Shown here piece by piece: positions 22,826-33,986 of a stretch of DNA of 64,000 bases. Under the pieces are notes generated by a model that did no database searches, was not told the DNA's origin, and worked only from the letters and a program-made list of their open reading frames with translations. The translations under genes and the position numbers were made by a program. Origin of the DNA: Gari tellinella (taxonomy: Eukaryota; Mollusca; Bivalvia; Cardiida; Psammobiidae). The stretch lies in contig OV277863.1 of NCBI GenBank assembly GCA_922989275.2, forward strand, positions 18,566,001 to 18,630,000, written 5' to 3'. How positions within the stretch are numbered: the first letter of the stretch is position 1; every line of letters begins with the position of its first letter.

Positions 22826-23538
22826 TCACAACTGGTATATTTCAGGAATAGTATAACTTTTCACGTTTCTATCGCGTAAGCTTTCTTCTGTATGGAATGG
22901 TTTGTATCCTAATACTTCATAAAGCATCTGACAGACATTGTCTACAGCCTTCACTGCTTCCAAGTCAAAACTCTGACGCCACCAGAATGCGTAGTCCGTG
23001 GAATTGCTGCGTAAAGCGTGGTCCGACTTATACCCAAAATTCGATATACTCTCAAATACTGTCTTTCCAATACTGTTAACGGATCTAATACCCACATAGT
23101 CATATAGTTTGTCTGTTTTTACAACTAAATTGTCAAACAGATCTTCATAGAAGACAAATTTGAATCTTTCAGGATAAACCTTTGCAAGCTTGAGCCCAGC
23201 CTCATAGTCAAATAGCATCCTTTTGCAAAGGCATTTAGCATTTGGAGCTATGTCTGAGAGAGCTGTGATAGGGTACCATTTGGTCTTGAGACGTGAATTG
23301 AGGATAGCCCGCGGGTCTCGAAACAAATGAATGACCTTAGTGTCCTTTGTGTTGTTGAGAAGTTCACCATACATATCTACCGTCAAGCGAAGTACTTTGG
23401 CCACCGTGTGTTTGTACTTTAAACATTCCTGTTGCATAGTATATAGGCAACGGCGTGGAATCTGGTCGGAGTTTGAAATAGCCAAGCGTTTATCGGGGTC
23501 TGGGTGTATACATGATGTAAAGTTCATCCATGGCACAC
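22826..23538 (-). CDS. sulfotransferase exon 4: 3'-phosphate motif and C-terminus
   Basis: Acceptor 'atatttacag|GTGTGCC'. Encodes 237 codons to TGA at 22826. Contains KVIHLFRDPRAILNSR, FKFVFYEDLFDNLV and a C-terminal WWRQSFDLEAV segment. This is the largest uninterrupted host coding exon in the window. Confidence 0.9.
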
Positions 23539-26500
23539 CTGTAAATATACGCGAAGTAATTATTAACCCTTTCGCTGTATATAATAAAATGCTTTATCTT
23601 TATGACATGTCGAGCTTTTCCGCGTGTATCTGTACAGTAAGATACAAGAGTCTGTATCTAAGTCCTTGTATTTTACAGTTTGTATTTACTCAGACAGCGC
23701 TCCCTCTCTACAACGACAACCAATGGGAGACTAAAAATGTGTGAGTCGTTATAGGGAGGGAACTTTGTTTACATTTGCAAACAGCTTGAATCCAAATCAG
23801 ACGCCGCGTAACGCGGCGTCTGATCTGGATTCAAGCTGTTTGTCACTCGTAATTAAGTTTTTTTTCTGTCAAAATGTCCAATATGTAACTTTGAGAAAAA
23901 CAGCAGACGACAACTTAAAGCAGACGATATTACAGCAGTAAAAGAGTTGTACATAATAGTTATGTTTATGGAACTGCAGCAAAGGTCGTTGTAAGGAGGG
24001 CTCGTTGTAAGGAGGGCCGTTGAAGGGAGGGAACACTGTACTTCGTTTTGATAAGCATGATGTCATGTTTACGTGCATGTAAAATTTCCGTGTTATTCTT
24101 TATGGCATAAAAAAATATCAATTGTTTCTGGATATAAACATATTTGAACAACTGCAGAGCAGATCGCCTTTAACGTACTTGGATATAGCGACATATTGGA
24201 TATAACAAACCAAATCTAATTCCACATCCCTTATTAACTTAAAGTAAACGGACCTGATATAACGAAATTTTGATATAACGAAAAGAATCAGACGGTCTCG
24301 ACAACTTCGTTATAAGTGAGCTTCACTGTATTTAGTTGTTGCTGATGTATACTTAAAGCATGTTATAAACACATCATCAGTTTTCGGTGAACTACAGGGC
24401 GTTGTATTCAGCTCTCGACGTTCTTGGTGGAAACAACCGATCAGATTCAAGCAAAAGCGTTCGTCAGATCGGATGCTTCCGCCGCGAACGTCTCGAGCTG
24501 AATGCATAGTCCTATATCGCACCGCCAACTAATATAATGTGTATGTATAATGCAGTACAAAACAGAAAGAGTTCTTCAAACACAAAAGTCTATAATGTGA
24601 CTAAATGTACTCGTTGTTAACTCTGCATCAAAACAAATTGACATTCGTCTTTGAGTTTCCTTAATCAAAACGATATGTATTCATCTTAATTTAACAAATT
24701 TTGCGCACGACAAATTCAACGTTGACGATAATTACGACAGGATAAGGATAAAGGTCCCGAGGAACGTCGAAATATTATAATACTATAGTGTTTGCTTGGG
24801 GCATTAATGATAAAAGTTGGACAAAGGTACAAAACTTGGTTTACTATCGTTTATCTGAAGCCCGTGACATCTGTTCGGGGCCTTACATGTTAGGCAAAAG
24901 TATATGACTTCAAAGCTTGACCAGATGATGGGGAGTATTTCAAAAACTTAAATTGTCATTAATATATAAATTGCTCTTTTCTAATATTTCGACCTCTAAG
25001 GGCCTTTTCAAAGAAAATCACGTAACGTAATTTTCTTTGAAAAGGGCCCTTAGATGTCGAAACATTAGAAAACAGCAATTTATATATATTTTTTATATAA
25101 ATTTAATTCCCTATCTTGAATATTGAAAAACAATATTGTTAAATTGTTATGTTTGTGCGAAACCCTATGGTATCACTACTCATTAGAAACTGTTTTTCGA
25201 GGCGATTCTAATGAGTACATGTATTTACACCATAGGGTGTTGTGTTGAAATGAGTGAGACAGTGTTGGATTTGTTCAGTTTACTCCCTCTTATCTGGAGC
25301 CCTGCTGTCTACAACAGTCATATAACAGTATAGATCCTGGTCATACGCCGTGTGGGGACATTGCAAATTAATTTACAATGTTTGCAGGGGTCAAGAGTTG
25401 CAGCGATTTTCTCTTTGGTATACCTGAGTAAAAGGCGGTCATTTTAGCCACGACGACATGCCTGAAGCCGGTACAGGCCACCATGGCCTTGACCTTATCT
25501 ACCATTGTGGCAGGTTCGTCACTACGCCTGCAAACACAAACACATAGAGTTAACCATCTGACATACACAGCCCATCGCGAGGTGACAGCTGAAAGCAAAT
25601 TGAACAGAAAGCAAAACATGCCTTTTTGGCGCGTTGTACATTACTTTATATAACTGAAAATGCCCATTAACTAGATTTGACCAAAAACTGTACCGTATGG
25701 CAATACGCAGTGTAGTCATATAATATGGTTTGAATGTCTGGCCATAAAAAAAAATAAAAAATAATTACTTAGCGTTTTTAGAGTTGGCTTTCAACGTATG
25801 TACTTTATCTCAAAACCAACAAAAAGACACATACAGATAATATTCATCCTAATTTAAATGGTACCGTGTAACCCCGTTTAAACACCCTCCAAATATCTGC
25901 CAAACATAATCCAAAAACTAAACTGTCGAAAAGGGTAGGATGACCGTAAGAATACAGTAAGAATAATACCAGCACACACAGTCTTTAGAGTTACACTGCA
26001 TGGAAGACTGCTTGTAGAAGTCCCAGATATTGTATTTCCAGAGTGGTTCGTATATGTAGAAAGAGTCTGGATGATAGCCGAGAAGTCTGCCTAGGAAACT
26101 TGAGCCTCCACGCATGTACGAGTTCACTATAACGTTACTCCTCGGCACCCAGGGTCGGCGTGGAATCACAACGAGGTCTGCAGTCTTCTCTACATGCAGG
26201 AGAAGAACAGAAATACTTACAGTGGAGAATGTGTTATTCTTTCCCGTTTAAACGCAAACGTACGCAAACGCAAAACACTAAAACGTAGAAAAGTACAACT
26301 TTTGGACAATTCTGATAATTCATGCTTATCTTGGTGGCAAACAGTTTGGAGCCTGATCAGACGCCGGGTAACCCGGCGTCTGATCTGGCTGCAAACTGTT
26401 TGCACTGCAAATAATAGTTTTAGCGTAAACGCGTTTATTGGGAAAGAATAACACATTCTCCACTGTAAGAGCAACGATAATATAATAAATGTAATAGCAG

Positions 26501-29458
26501 TCAATGAAATGTTTTGCAAATGTCGTTCGGTTAAAATTCATAATCATGAAATATTTAAGACATAATCTTCGCTCCATGGTTTGATATGGCCTCATATACC
26601 ACGATTTGGAATTCTGACGAACAGCAAAATAACCACAAGGGCTGAAGGCCCAGGTGGTTAATTTGCAGGGTGTCAAAACGACAAACCGTGGTATATGAGG
26701 CCATAGCGTACCATTGAAGAAGATTATTTCGATTCTGGTATTATAAATACGCCTCTAATCGGGTCTATGCTGTTTGTATTTCAGTATTTAAGAGAAACAA
26801 TCGCCTCGAACTATTTTATTAGGTACCCAGTAGGAACGCATTACCATACTTCTATGGCTTTTCAATTCTACCCATTCAAAAAACATCATATCTAATCAAA
26901 TTAATGTTCTGAAGATTTATTTTTAAACCAACTTTAACATCTAAACATATTGAATAAACTATTTATCACCTAATTATGCCAACTACTTTACAAACTATCA
27001 GCAAACATTTTAAAATCTGCATACATTTATTTCAATTGCGCGGTCGTAAAATAGAATTTACCATAGGGTGGACACAGGAACAGCCGAATTAAACGGGCAA
27101 TTTTCACAGCGTTGTTTATCATACTAGATATATCACGGTAATTTTGTTCTTTGTTTATAGAGACGAATGCACGTGTCATGTTAGAATAAAATATAAAATA
27201 TGTTTTCAGGAAGAGGTTTCAGCGATATTTCAATAGTACATGTACCTTAACTATACGACTTAGGTCAACTCATTGGAACCGTCGTCTAAAGGTTACATGT
27301 AGTCACAGCGTAGACGTTTTTAATGGGGAAAAGCTAGACAGTTTCAGTTTTCTCACTCTAACCTGGAACCCTACTACGACGGGTCATCGTATTGCAAAAG
27401 AGATATCATATAAACATACATGTATTCGTATGACTACCGTTAGTACTGACTATCGGTGCACAGCTTAGACCTTAAACTTTTTTTTAGAAAATTCCAGCTT
27501 CCATTAAAGTCTAGTTTATTTATTACTATTTAGTGTTGTTTTACAACAGATTGCAAAGATACAAACAGTGCAGACTCTGGTCAGAGGGCTCATGTAAGTA
27601 TCCTGTAAGAGAATCGTGGGTTCAATGCGTTCAGGTTGAGGACCCCTGATAAAAACAGTCCAAAATCGGTACACGCGGCGATTGGCAATTTTCGTCCACT
27701 TTCGGCCCGATCCGCTAAAGCATGGTTCTGAACGGACCGACAGTTGCCAATAATGGCCGATCACTCTCCATTGAGTGCCGATATTGACCAAAATTGACCC
27801 GATCTCATTAGGGGTCCTCAAACTTAACCATCTTATATGTTTAAAGACTTCGGAAATTTTAAATAGTACAGTAATGTGCTTAAAACAACGTACACTCATA
27901 ACACAAGACACGGGTGAAGTTTTGTTAACGATGTTCAGTTAAACCGTTACTTAAACCGTTGGTAAGCGGCCACTCCATGACAAAGCATGAGAAACAATCT
28001 ATTGTACATTGTACATTGTACACAATCATATCGCGAGTATACTCTATGCAGAGTGATGCGATTAATGAAGATGATGATGATGATGATGTACAATATAGAA
28101 CAACATTCAAGAAAGCTCATCAATGGATGTGCCTTTTTGCAATATGTTTGTCCTACATTAACCCTTTGAATCCTAGTCCCGCATATAGGCGTGCTTTTCA
28201 AACTGTGAACATGTGAATAGTACACTTGTCCTATGCAAACAGTGAAGACCCAGATCAGAGGGCTCCGAAAGGAGCCCTCTGATCAGGGTCTTCACTGTTT
28301 GTCATAATGCCAATTATTGACAAAAACAACCCATTAAAGTCAGAAATGGACTAGACTAAAATGGAAACTGGAATTTTCCATTTAAAGTTTTAGGGAGGAA
28401 AGAGTTACACACATGTACTGCCTTTATGTCAGCCTATTTATTATGTTTGAGGTGGCCACTTAACACGGATATTTACTGTATCCTCACCTGTTGATCGAGG
28501 CAGTTGGATAGTTGTGACTTCGTTGTGGTCTTTCGGTGAAAACACATCAGTACTAGTAAAGAGTATGACTGAAAAACCAAGAGGGTTATGATGGCCTTAA
28601 ATCGCTCACATGGAAGCCAATAAGAGAAGTCTTCAAAAACTAACATCCTTGTGTCTGTACCAACACCCTTGGTGTGACTATTGTCACTAGAATCGCCTTT
28701 TCGACATGATTCTAGTAAGACGTCAAACCAAAGGGGTTGGTACAGAAATAAGGAAGAAATTGTTTGAAGATTTGAGTTAACTGCCTCTTATCTAGAGCCC
28801 TGGGCCCGTTTCATAAAACTTCGTACGACCAAAACGGTCGTAAGTCAAATCTTTAAAGTACATCTTATTTCTGATTTCTCTATCTAATCCTGTCTTGTGA
28901 CATATCTTTGTACTCGTCTTTTCAAAGAGATGTCACAAGACATGATTAGATTGAGAAATAATTAATAATTGAGACTTTTATCATTTGAATAACGACAACA
29001 TTTGTCGTACGAAGTTTTATGAAACGGACCCCTGGATTATACTCGGGAAATACAAAAGGTCGGTAGTTACATTTCACTATACAGAGTTCAGACCTCTTCC
29101 ATCTCCACACATCACACTTTCTAAATAAATGCTATTAATCTCTAATATAGTATTCATTGTTCAAACTTCACAATTCAACATTCACACATCCTACTTCTGA
29201 AGGAATACAATCTAGAAAACGAAATAAATTTTGAAATTCTGACGATTTACTTAATATTTCAGTGGCAAACAGTCTGGAGCCTGATCAGACGCCGGGTAAC
29301 CCGGCGTCTGATCTGGCTCCAAGCTGTTAGTTATCGAAAGTATTGTCTTCCCCATTGTAAGATCAAATAAAAATCTTACCTGAAGTAATAGCGTATGCCA
29401 TTATAATTACTATCAACATACACTTCAGCCTAGTCCCTAGTTTGCTACGTGCACACAT
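22826..29458 (-). CDS. carbohydrate sulfotransferase, Golgi type II (4 exons)
   Basis: Spliced minus-strand coding sequence: exons 29458-29380, 26189-25970, 25527-25424, 23538-22826. They total 1116 nt (371 residues plus stop) with consistent phases and GT/AG at every junction. Known family role: transfer of sulfate from PAPS to sugars of glycans or proteoglycans in the Golgi lumen. Residues 1-26 are a short basic cytoplasmic part then a hydrophobic segment (CMLIVIIMAYAI), as in type II Golgi enzymes. The 5'-phosphosulfate-binding loop is SYMRGGSSFLG (about 50-60) and the 3'-phosphate-binding motif is FRDPRAILNSR (about 207-217). The C-terminal part (FVFYEDLFDN, then LYDYVGI) matches the GlcNAc/Gal 6-O-sulfotransferase (CHST1/3/5/7-like) group. 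Acceptor sugar cannot be predicted. The family is usually 390-530 residues, so this is short mainly in the stem. The least certain junction is the exon 2 donor (25970). Introns are loaded with MITEs; family B copy 3 lies 4 bp past the stop. Confidence 0.85.
23695..24038 (-). mobile_element. family E TA MITE, copy 2
   Basis: Left CAGCGCTCCCTCTCTACAAC, right GGGAGGGAACACTG plus TA. Central hairpin CAGCTTGAATCCAAATCAGA / CGCCGCGTAACGCGGCG. Inserted in sulfotransferase intron 3, opposite orientation to E1. Confidence 0.85.
24180..24331. mobile_element. probable single end of a TA-target element
   Basis: 'gatataacgaaa' motifs lead to AAGTGAGCTTCACTGTA, a CAGTGAAGCTCACTT-type end next to TA. The partner end was not found. 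Confidence 0.4.
24340..24915. other. intronic sequence, nothing recognised
   Basis: Part of sulfotransferase intron 3. No repeat or exon recognised. Confidence 0.4.
24921..25304. mobile_element. family C element, copy 2, interrupted by a hairpin element
   Basis: The left part 'ccagatgatggggagtatttcaaaaactta' (24921-24951) and the right part 25150-25304 ('ccctatggtatcactactcattagaa'...TTATCTGGAGCCCTG) belong to one family C copy. Between them is the 24964-25092 hairpin. Confidence 0.7.
24964..25092. mobile_element. family K hairpin element
   Basis: About 125-bp near-perfect foldback: TATAAATTGCTCTTTTCTAA / TATTTCGACCTCTAAGGGCC / TTTTCAAAGAAAAT and complement, with a short CACGTAACGTA loop. 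Only complete copy in this window; inserted in family C. Confidence 0.75.
25305..25423. other. intron remnant with decayed G/A-type sequence
   Basis: Contains 'agatcctggtcatacgccgtg' and 'caatgtttgcag', a decayed hairpin-core fragment close to the exon 3 donor. Confidence 0.4.
25424..25527 (-). CDS. sulfotransferase exon 3
   Basis: Acceptor 'tgtgtttgcag|GCG', donor CTCAG|GTATAC. Encodes about 34 residues including EPATMVDKVKAM and VVVAKMTAFYSG, the region between the two PAPS motifs. Confidence 0.75.
25970..26189 (-). CDS. sulfotransferase exon 2: PAPS 5'-phosphosulfate loop
   Basis: Acceptor 'cctgcatgtag|AG'. Encodes the strand-loop SNVIVNSYMRGGSSFLGRLL and then YIYEPLW. The donor is assigned to TGCTG|GTATTA because that keeps the frame into exon 3; GTGCTG five bases upstream also keeps the frame but is weaker. 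Family A copy 3 ends about 30 bp upstream of the acceptor. Confidence 0.75.
26220..26465 (+). mobile_element. family A TA MITE, copy 3
   Basis: 246 bp flanked by TA (26218-26219, 26466-26467) in sulfotransferase intron 1. It leaves only 30 bp between its end and the exon 2 acceptor, so the branch point may lie in the element. Confidence 0.9.
26584..26706. mobile_element. foldback element, ~123 bp
   Basis: TATGGCCTCATATACCACG at the left and CGTGGTATATGAGGCCATA at the right are exact inverted copies. An inner hairpin AACCACAAGGGC...AGGTGGTT lies inside. Confidence 0.75.
26710..27560. other. intronic sequence, nothing recognised
   Basis: Part of sulfotransferase intron 1. A short decayed family G fragment may be at 26751-26790. 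No exon seen. Confidence 0.4.
27632..27829. mobile_element. family N element, copy 2
   Basis: The left 'GGTTGAGGACCCCTGAT' and the right 'GATCTCATTAGGGGTCCTC' are inverted. Internal 'gccgat..tggcca' blocks are shared with copy 1. Confidence 0.6.
28162..28404 (+). mobile_element. family G TTAA MITE, copy 3
   Basis: TTAA 28158-28161 on the left; on the right the site reads TTAC. Perfect core hairpin GCAAACAGTGAAGACCC / GATCAGAGGGCTCC(gaaa)GGAGCCCTCTGATC. Confidence 0.8.
28410..28624. other. intronic sequence, nothing recognised
   Basis: Between family G copy 3 and family C copy 3. Confidence 0.35.
28626..28801. mobile_element. family C element, copy 3 (left end decayed)
   Basis: 'cttcaaaaact', a palindrome around CTAGAATCGCC/GATTCTAG, and the right end CTTATCTAGAGCCCTG. 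Family D copy 2 begins exactly where it ends. Confidence 0.7.
28802..29034. mobile_element. family D foldback element, copy 2
   Basis: Left GGGCCCGTTTCATAAAACTT, right AAGTTTTATGAAACGGACCC then CTG. Internal arms 'ttgtgacat' and 'tgtcacaag' pair. It abuts family C copy 3. Confidence 0.85.
29262..29357 (+). mobile_element. family A fragment, copy 13
   Basis: Hairpin core with GGCAAACAGTCTGGAGCC and a decayed right end CTTCCCCATTGTA. It lies 22 bp from the sulfotransferase exon 1 donor. Confidence 0.75.
29380..29458 (-). CDS. sulfotransferase exon 1: start codon and membrane anchor
   Basis: Starts at ATG 29458. Encodes MCARSKLGTRLKCMLIVIIM and six more residues, a signal-anchor pattern. Donor TCAG|GTAAGA. 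It leaves one base (phase 1) that joins AG of exon 2. A family A fragment ends about 22 bp beyond the donor. Confidence 0.75.
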
Positions 29459-29559
29459 CACTCTATGATCACAACGACGTCTGTTTCACCTGAAATCATC
29501 GATATGCTAGAGGTGTACATGTAACTGTGTCTGTATAGCACATATAGGATGCCTATTAG

Positions 29560-29935
29560 CTGCAAAAATACACGTTTATGCAAATATTGCTAAGTTCACC
29601 CGTATACCATCTGTAGCATATATGTGCAAACATCCTGTTAAACTACAAGGCTTTACCCTTGAAAACTGATATGTACGTATATGTTGACAGATGGACGAAC
29701 GAACGAACGAACGAACATAGATCAAAATTATATCCCGACCAGTGGTATCGTGAGCATAAAACTCGGCAGATAACTTGCAATTTATATCCTCGTGCGATGC
29801 AGACTGTTTCTGCGTTTTCTTTTGAAATATTAATGCAATAATTACATTCAATACCAATGATACCTAAACAGAGCTCAATATATGGTGTATATTTCAATTT
29901 CATTAGTATCCGCGGTTTTCCATCCACCAAAGCGT
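29560..29935. repeat. short GAAC tetranucleotide tract in unrecognised sequence
   Basis: (GAAC)5 at 29697-29717. The overlapping open frames on both strands have no recognised motif. Confidence 0.5.
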
Positions 29936-29941
29936 ATATCC

Positions 29942-30061
29942 ATCGTAACTACTCAATAGAATAGTCTCCAAGGGATGATTCTATTGAGAAGTAACTGCAT
30001 TGGATTCGATGGAGACATAACAGATTAAAGGTTCAATTAACTCACTTCTAACCGGAACCGT
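29942..30061. mobile_element. family C fragment, copy 4
   Basis: Palindrome 'TACTCAATAGAATAGTCTCC...GATTCTATTGAGAAGTA' and the decayed right end 'cttctaaccggaaccgtg'. Confidence 0.6.
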
Positions 30062-30158
30062 GCTCTTTATGAATATAAATGAGTAAACAATCCAGATTTG
30101 CAACCGAGGAAATCGATAGATTGTTTGCAAATGCAAACCGCACGATGCATTAGAGTTA

Positions 30159-30382
30159 CAGTGGAGAACACGTTATTCTTTCCCAATAAACGAATTAAAA
30201 TTAACGTAAAAACTATTATTTCTATTGCAAACAGTTTTGAGCCCAGATTAGACTCCAAACTATTTGCCACTCAGATTAAGATGAATAATCAGAATTGTTG
30301 AAAAGTGTTTTTCTACGTTTTTTTGCGATGTGTTAGCGTTTCGTTTGCCTTTAAACGCGAAAGAATAACGTCGTCTCCACTG
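30159..30382 (-). mobile_element. family A TA MITE, copy 11 (core decayed)
   Basis: CAGTGGAGAACACGTTATTC to TCGTCTCCACTG with TA flanks. The hairpin has lost most of its inner arm. Confidence 0.85.
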
Positions 30383-30422
30383 TAACCCTTTATTTTGCAC
30401 GCTAGTGGCCGAACAGTGATTA

Positions 30423-30662
30423 CAGTGGAGAATCTGTTATTCTTTCCCGTTTAAACGCAAACGTACGCAAAGCATTAAAACGTAGAAAAGTACAACTTTT
30501 GGACAATTCTGATAATGCATGTTTATCTTGGTGGCAAACAGTTTGGAGCCTGATCAGACGCCGGGTTACCCGGCGTCTGATCTGGCTGCAAACTGTTTGC
30601 ACTGCAAATAATAGTTTTAGCGTAAACGCGTTTATTGGGAAAGAATAACACATTCTCCACTG
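30423..30662 (+). mobile_element. family A TA MITE, copy 4
   Basis: TA 30421-30422 and 30663-30664. Intact hairpin, 240 bp, with a 6-bp deletion in the 'acgcaaacgc' region relative to A1. It starts 40 bp after copy 11. Confidence 0.9.
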
Positions 30663-30669
30663 TACCTAT

Positions 30670-31235
30670 GCAAACAGTTTGAAACAATGACCCTATTTTG
30701 AAAATAATGTTAAAAATATATGACCATTGATGCCGACGACAATATAAAAAGTAACAACTCCATTAAACCGTCAGACCAGTCATATCGTCTAAGTGGTTCA
30801 GTTAGTAACCGTCTTGACTGGAATTTACTTCACATCAAATATTAACATTGTTAAATGCTTTCATTTAGCTATTGTTAGTTCTGCTTTAGTGCCTATCAGA
30901 TTTTTCAACCTTTTGAGAGTACTTCAGACACATTAACTTTGTTTCCCAGTCCCTTGAGAAAACAAACCGCGTGAGGACTGTCTGGGTATTTGCAAAATGT
31001 TGTAGCATGATCAGATTAACTTGTATGAGTAAATTGTTACAACGTAGAATATATACGTTAACCTTTTAAAGACACTGAAAACCAGATTTGGCCTTAAAAA
31101 AAATTCCGTAAATGTTTACCAGGTGCGTGTATAAAACCGTAACTATAACTTTTTAGGAAAATGATCAATTTTGATTAAGCATTTTGCAGCCAGTACCCTC
31201 AGCGTTTGATCTATATGAAGGTGCAAAATGCATCT
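30670..31235. other. no recognised feature
   Basis: Noncoding, AT-rich, upstream of the sulfotransferase start by more than 1 kb. Confidence 0.4.
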
Positions 31236-31241
31236 AGAGCT

Positions 31242-31484
31242 GGGGCCCGTTTCATAAAACTTAATAAGACAAATGTTGTCGTAAGTCAAAACTTTAAAAT
31301 ACATTTTATTTCTGATTTCTCTGTGTTATCCGGTCTTGTGACATTTCTTTGGAATCCTCTTTTCAAGACGATTCCAAAGAGATGTCACAAGACAGGAATA
31401 AATAGAGAAATGAATAATAATTGAGACTTTTATAATCTGACTTACGACAACATTTGTCGTACGAAGTTTTATGAAACGGGTCCC
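31242..31484. mobile_element. family D foldback element, copy 3
   Basis: GGGGCCCGTTTCATAAAACT to GTTTTATGAAACGGGTCCC. Core TTGGAATCCTCTTTTCAAGA / CGATTCCAA, with pairing outer blocks 'tcttgtgacat' and 'atgtcacaaga'. Confidence 0.85.
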
Positions 31485-31489
31485 TGGTC

Positions 31490-31985
31490 AGTGACTACTG
31501 TATGACAGGGGTTAATCAATACTTACCCATTGATTAATCATCCAGCCACGCGTCCTGTACAAAGGTAAGTAGTGCTTGATACAGGTAAATACATGTACAG
31601 CTACAGACAAGATTATCGTTGGAAACGAGTATCCGTGCCCCTCCCCCCACCCTAAAGTGTCGTGGGTGGAACAGACAGGTAAAACGCCATTGGGGAGCAT
31701 AAAAACTTCCCACGTCAACTTCAATAGATTACTCCACAATAGCATCCTTGCACATGGCGGGGATGTGCATGGGTGGATAATAACATTTGAGTTTCGCAAG
31801 AGCTGTCCCTTCCAAAGCCGTGTTGAATTTTATATAAGATGTTTGCACTGATCTAGATGATCCATTATCCGATAAACTACTCAATAAATAATCAAGTAAC
31901 TTTGAGACTACTGCTTTTAGGCGATAGTTTGAGGGCTTATTTATATCCGCTTTTTGAACAACTAGTCGCACACATATGCGTCATT
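31490..31985. other. no recognised feature
   Basis: Overlapping open frames on both strands (31576-31851 plus, 31729-31971 minus) carry no motif I recognise. Confidence 0.4.
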
Positions 31986-31989
31986 TGCA

Positions 31990-32166
31990 AGCAGCATACC
32001 TGAGTACACTAAGTCTTGTCCTTTGCAAACAGTGTAGACTCCGATCAGGGTCTACATTGTTTGTCATTTGGACATATGTTGTAAAATTCAACCATAAAAA
32101 GTCGAATATGAACTAGATTGAATCTAAAAATAGAATTCTCCACTTGAGGTTTAAGAAAGGAAAGGG
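31990..32166. mobile_element. family G element, copy 4 (core shortened)
   Basis: TTTGCAAACAGTGTAGACTCC / GATCAGGGTCTACATTGTTTG, then the right flank and AAAGGG next to TTAA 32167-32170. The inner hairpin arm has been deleted. Confidence 0.7.
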
Positions 32167-32184
32167 TTAAATATTGACACTATA

Positions 32185-32389
32185 CAGTAGAACCTCTCTA
32201 TTACGACCACTAAAAAGAAGGCTAATTGTCTGTATGAAAGACAGGTGACTGCTTAAAGCAATGTGAACGTGAAACAGAAAGCTCGCACAGGAGCTTTCTG
32301 TTTCACTTTCACATTCCTTTAAGCAATCACCTGTCTTAAACGACTAATATTTCGCACAATGTAGTGGTCGCAACAGAGAGGTTCTACTG
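32185..32389. mobile_element. family F TA MITE, copy 2 (intact)
   Basis: 205 bp with TA on both sides. Left CAGTAGAACCTCTCTATTAC, right GAGAGGTTCTACTG. Hairpin CTTAAAGCAATGTGAACGTG / AACAGAAAGCTC and complement, preceded by GACAGGTGACTG. Confidence 0.9.
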
Positions 32390-32486
32390 TACATGTTTTC
32401 ATTCCAATCGTACTTAATATGTGCCTATCGATGTAATGGTTTAAAGAAACTGTGTAAGATTGGAGAAATTTCCATTTCCGTTTCCT

Positions 32487-32625
32487 TTTACCCATTATCC
32501 TAAAGCTTCTTTTCTAGTATTGAAGATAGCTAGGAGACCATTTAAAGCAGGCCCAGGCGCATCCTTCCTTACTGTATTCTGTTTTAAGCTACCAAAACAT
32601 GTGTATTTATTAGGGTAATGGGTTA
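32487..32625. mobile_element. family B element, copy 4 (decayed)
   Basis: 'acccattatcctaaagc', 'tctagtattgaagata', a shortened hairpin and 'GGGTAATGGGTTAA'. Confidence 0.6.
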
Positions 32626-32639
32626 AAGCAAAAATAGAC

Positions 32640-33000
32640 ATCTTATCAGGACCACTGGCTTTCTTAACATTCAATCTTTTTGTACTCCATTTAAACTTAC
32701 ATGAATTGAATAGGCATAGATGGATGGATATGGTTATTGGTCCTTGTTTGTTATGCTTTCAATGTCGTTTTGGTGAATACTAAGCAGAATATGTTGTTAA
32801 GCATTTCCTCTATCCTGAGCATTTTCAGCAATTTGACCTTTTTTTACTGTTCCAATACTGATGGTGTCCTATCTCCGAGATTTAATACACTTGCAGAAAG
32901 TGTTTGAGGCTCGGTCATTTCCAGGTTCAGCTAAGTTATTAATGTACGAAAATATGCTGTGTAAAGTTCATTTCTAATTGTTCTACAGCAGATTGGAGAA
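32640..33000. other. no recognised feature
   Basis: Noncoding sequence between B4 and A5. Confidence 0.4.
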
Positions 33001-33012
33001 TATGCTCATTTA

Positions 33013-33258
33013 CAGTGGAGAATGTGTTATTCTTTCCCAATAAACGCGTTTACGCTAAAACTATTATTTACAATACAAACAGTTTGGAGCCAGATCAGAC
33101 GCCGGGTAACCCGGCGTCTGATCAGGCTCCAAACTGTTTGCCACCAAGATAAACATGAATTATCAGAATTGTCTAAAAGTTGCTCTTTTCTACGTTTTAG
33201 TGCTTTGCGTTTGCGTACGTTTGCGTTTAAACGGGAAAGAATAACAGATTCTCCACTG
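33013..33258 (-). mobile_element. family A TA MITE, copy 5
   Basis: 246 bp with TA flanks and intact hairpin, same orientation as A2. Confidence 0.9.
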
Positions 33259-33264
33259 TAGCAG

Positions 33265-33980
33265 GAACGATGCTTACAGAATAGTTCTTTTTACACGGCT
33301 AAAGTAAGATATTTACCCAGACAGTTTCGACGACTGACAGTCAGCTTGGTCACCAGATGCATATAGAAGAGTTCTTTTTACACTGCTAAAGTAGTGTAAC
33401 AACGCTTCGTTTAACTGGCGTTAGTTTTTACTGTATGAGTTCCTTACAGGTTGAATAGAAAACAATGGTGATCTAGTTTCTGATATTTAATGACATCCTG
33501 GACATCCAAGTATAACAAGTGGTATTCCAAAATATTTAATAAAACAATAGACAGTAAAGCATGAACTGCTTTTGTAATTTGGATGAGGAATTCCTCTACT
33601 ATGTCAGAAATCTGACTTGTAAATTCTAGAGCAAAACTAAGACTGTTTCTCCATAACGCTTAATCAGTGACGCAGATAACATGCGTCACGTGGTCATGGC
33701 AGTTTTGTATATCAACGTGTATAGACAGGTTAATTGCATTACAAAGATTTTATCAATGTTTTTTACAGCAATTTTGCATCTTGATAAAGCGTCGCTAACG
33801 TTGACAACTGTATTCAAAGCCAACATGCAGACAGCTTAATTACTTCATAATATTTTACCAACAGTCTAGACCAAGAACTGAATGAATTGGGGAAACACTG
33901 TAGATGCACAATATGATGATTATCGGTGCTGTTTAGATCGGTTTAAACGGTAAAGAATAACATCCTCCCAAACAGGCAGT
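33265..33980. other. no recognised feature
   Basis: Noncoding. A short direct duplication 'atagaagagttctttttacac.gctaaagtA' is at about 33285 and 33365. Confidence 0.4.
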
Positions 33981-33986
33981 ATTTAA

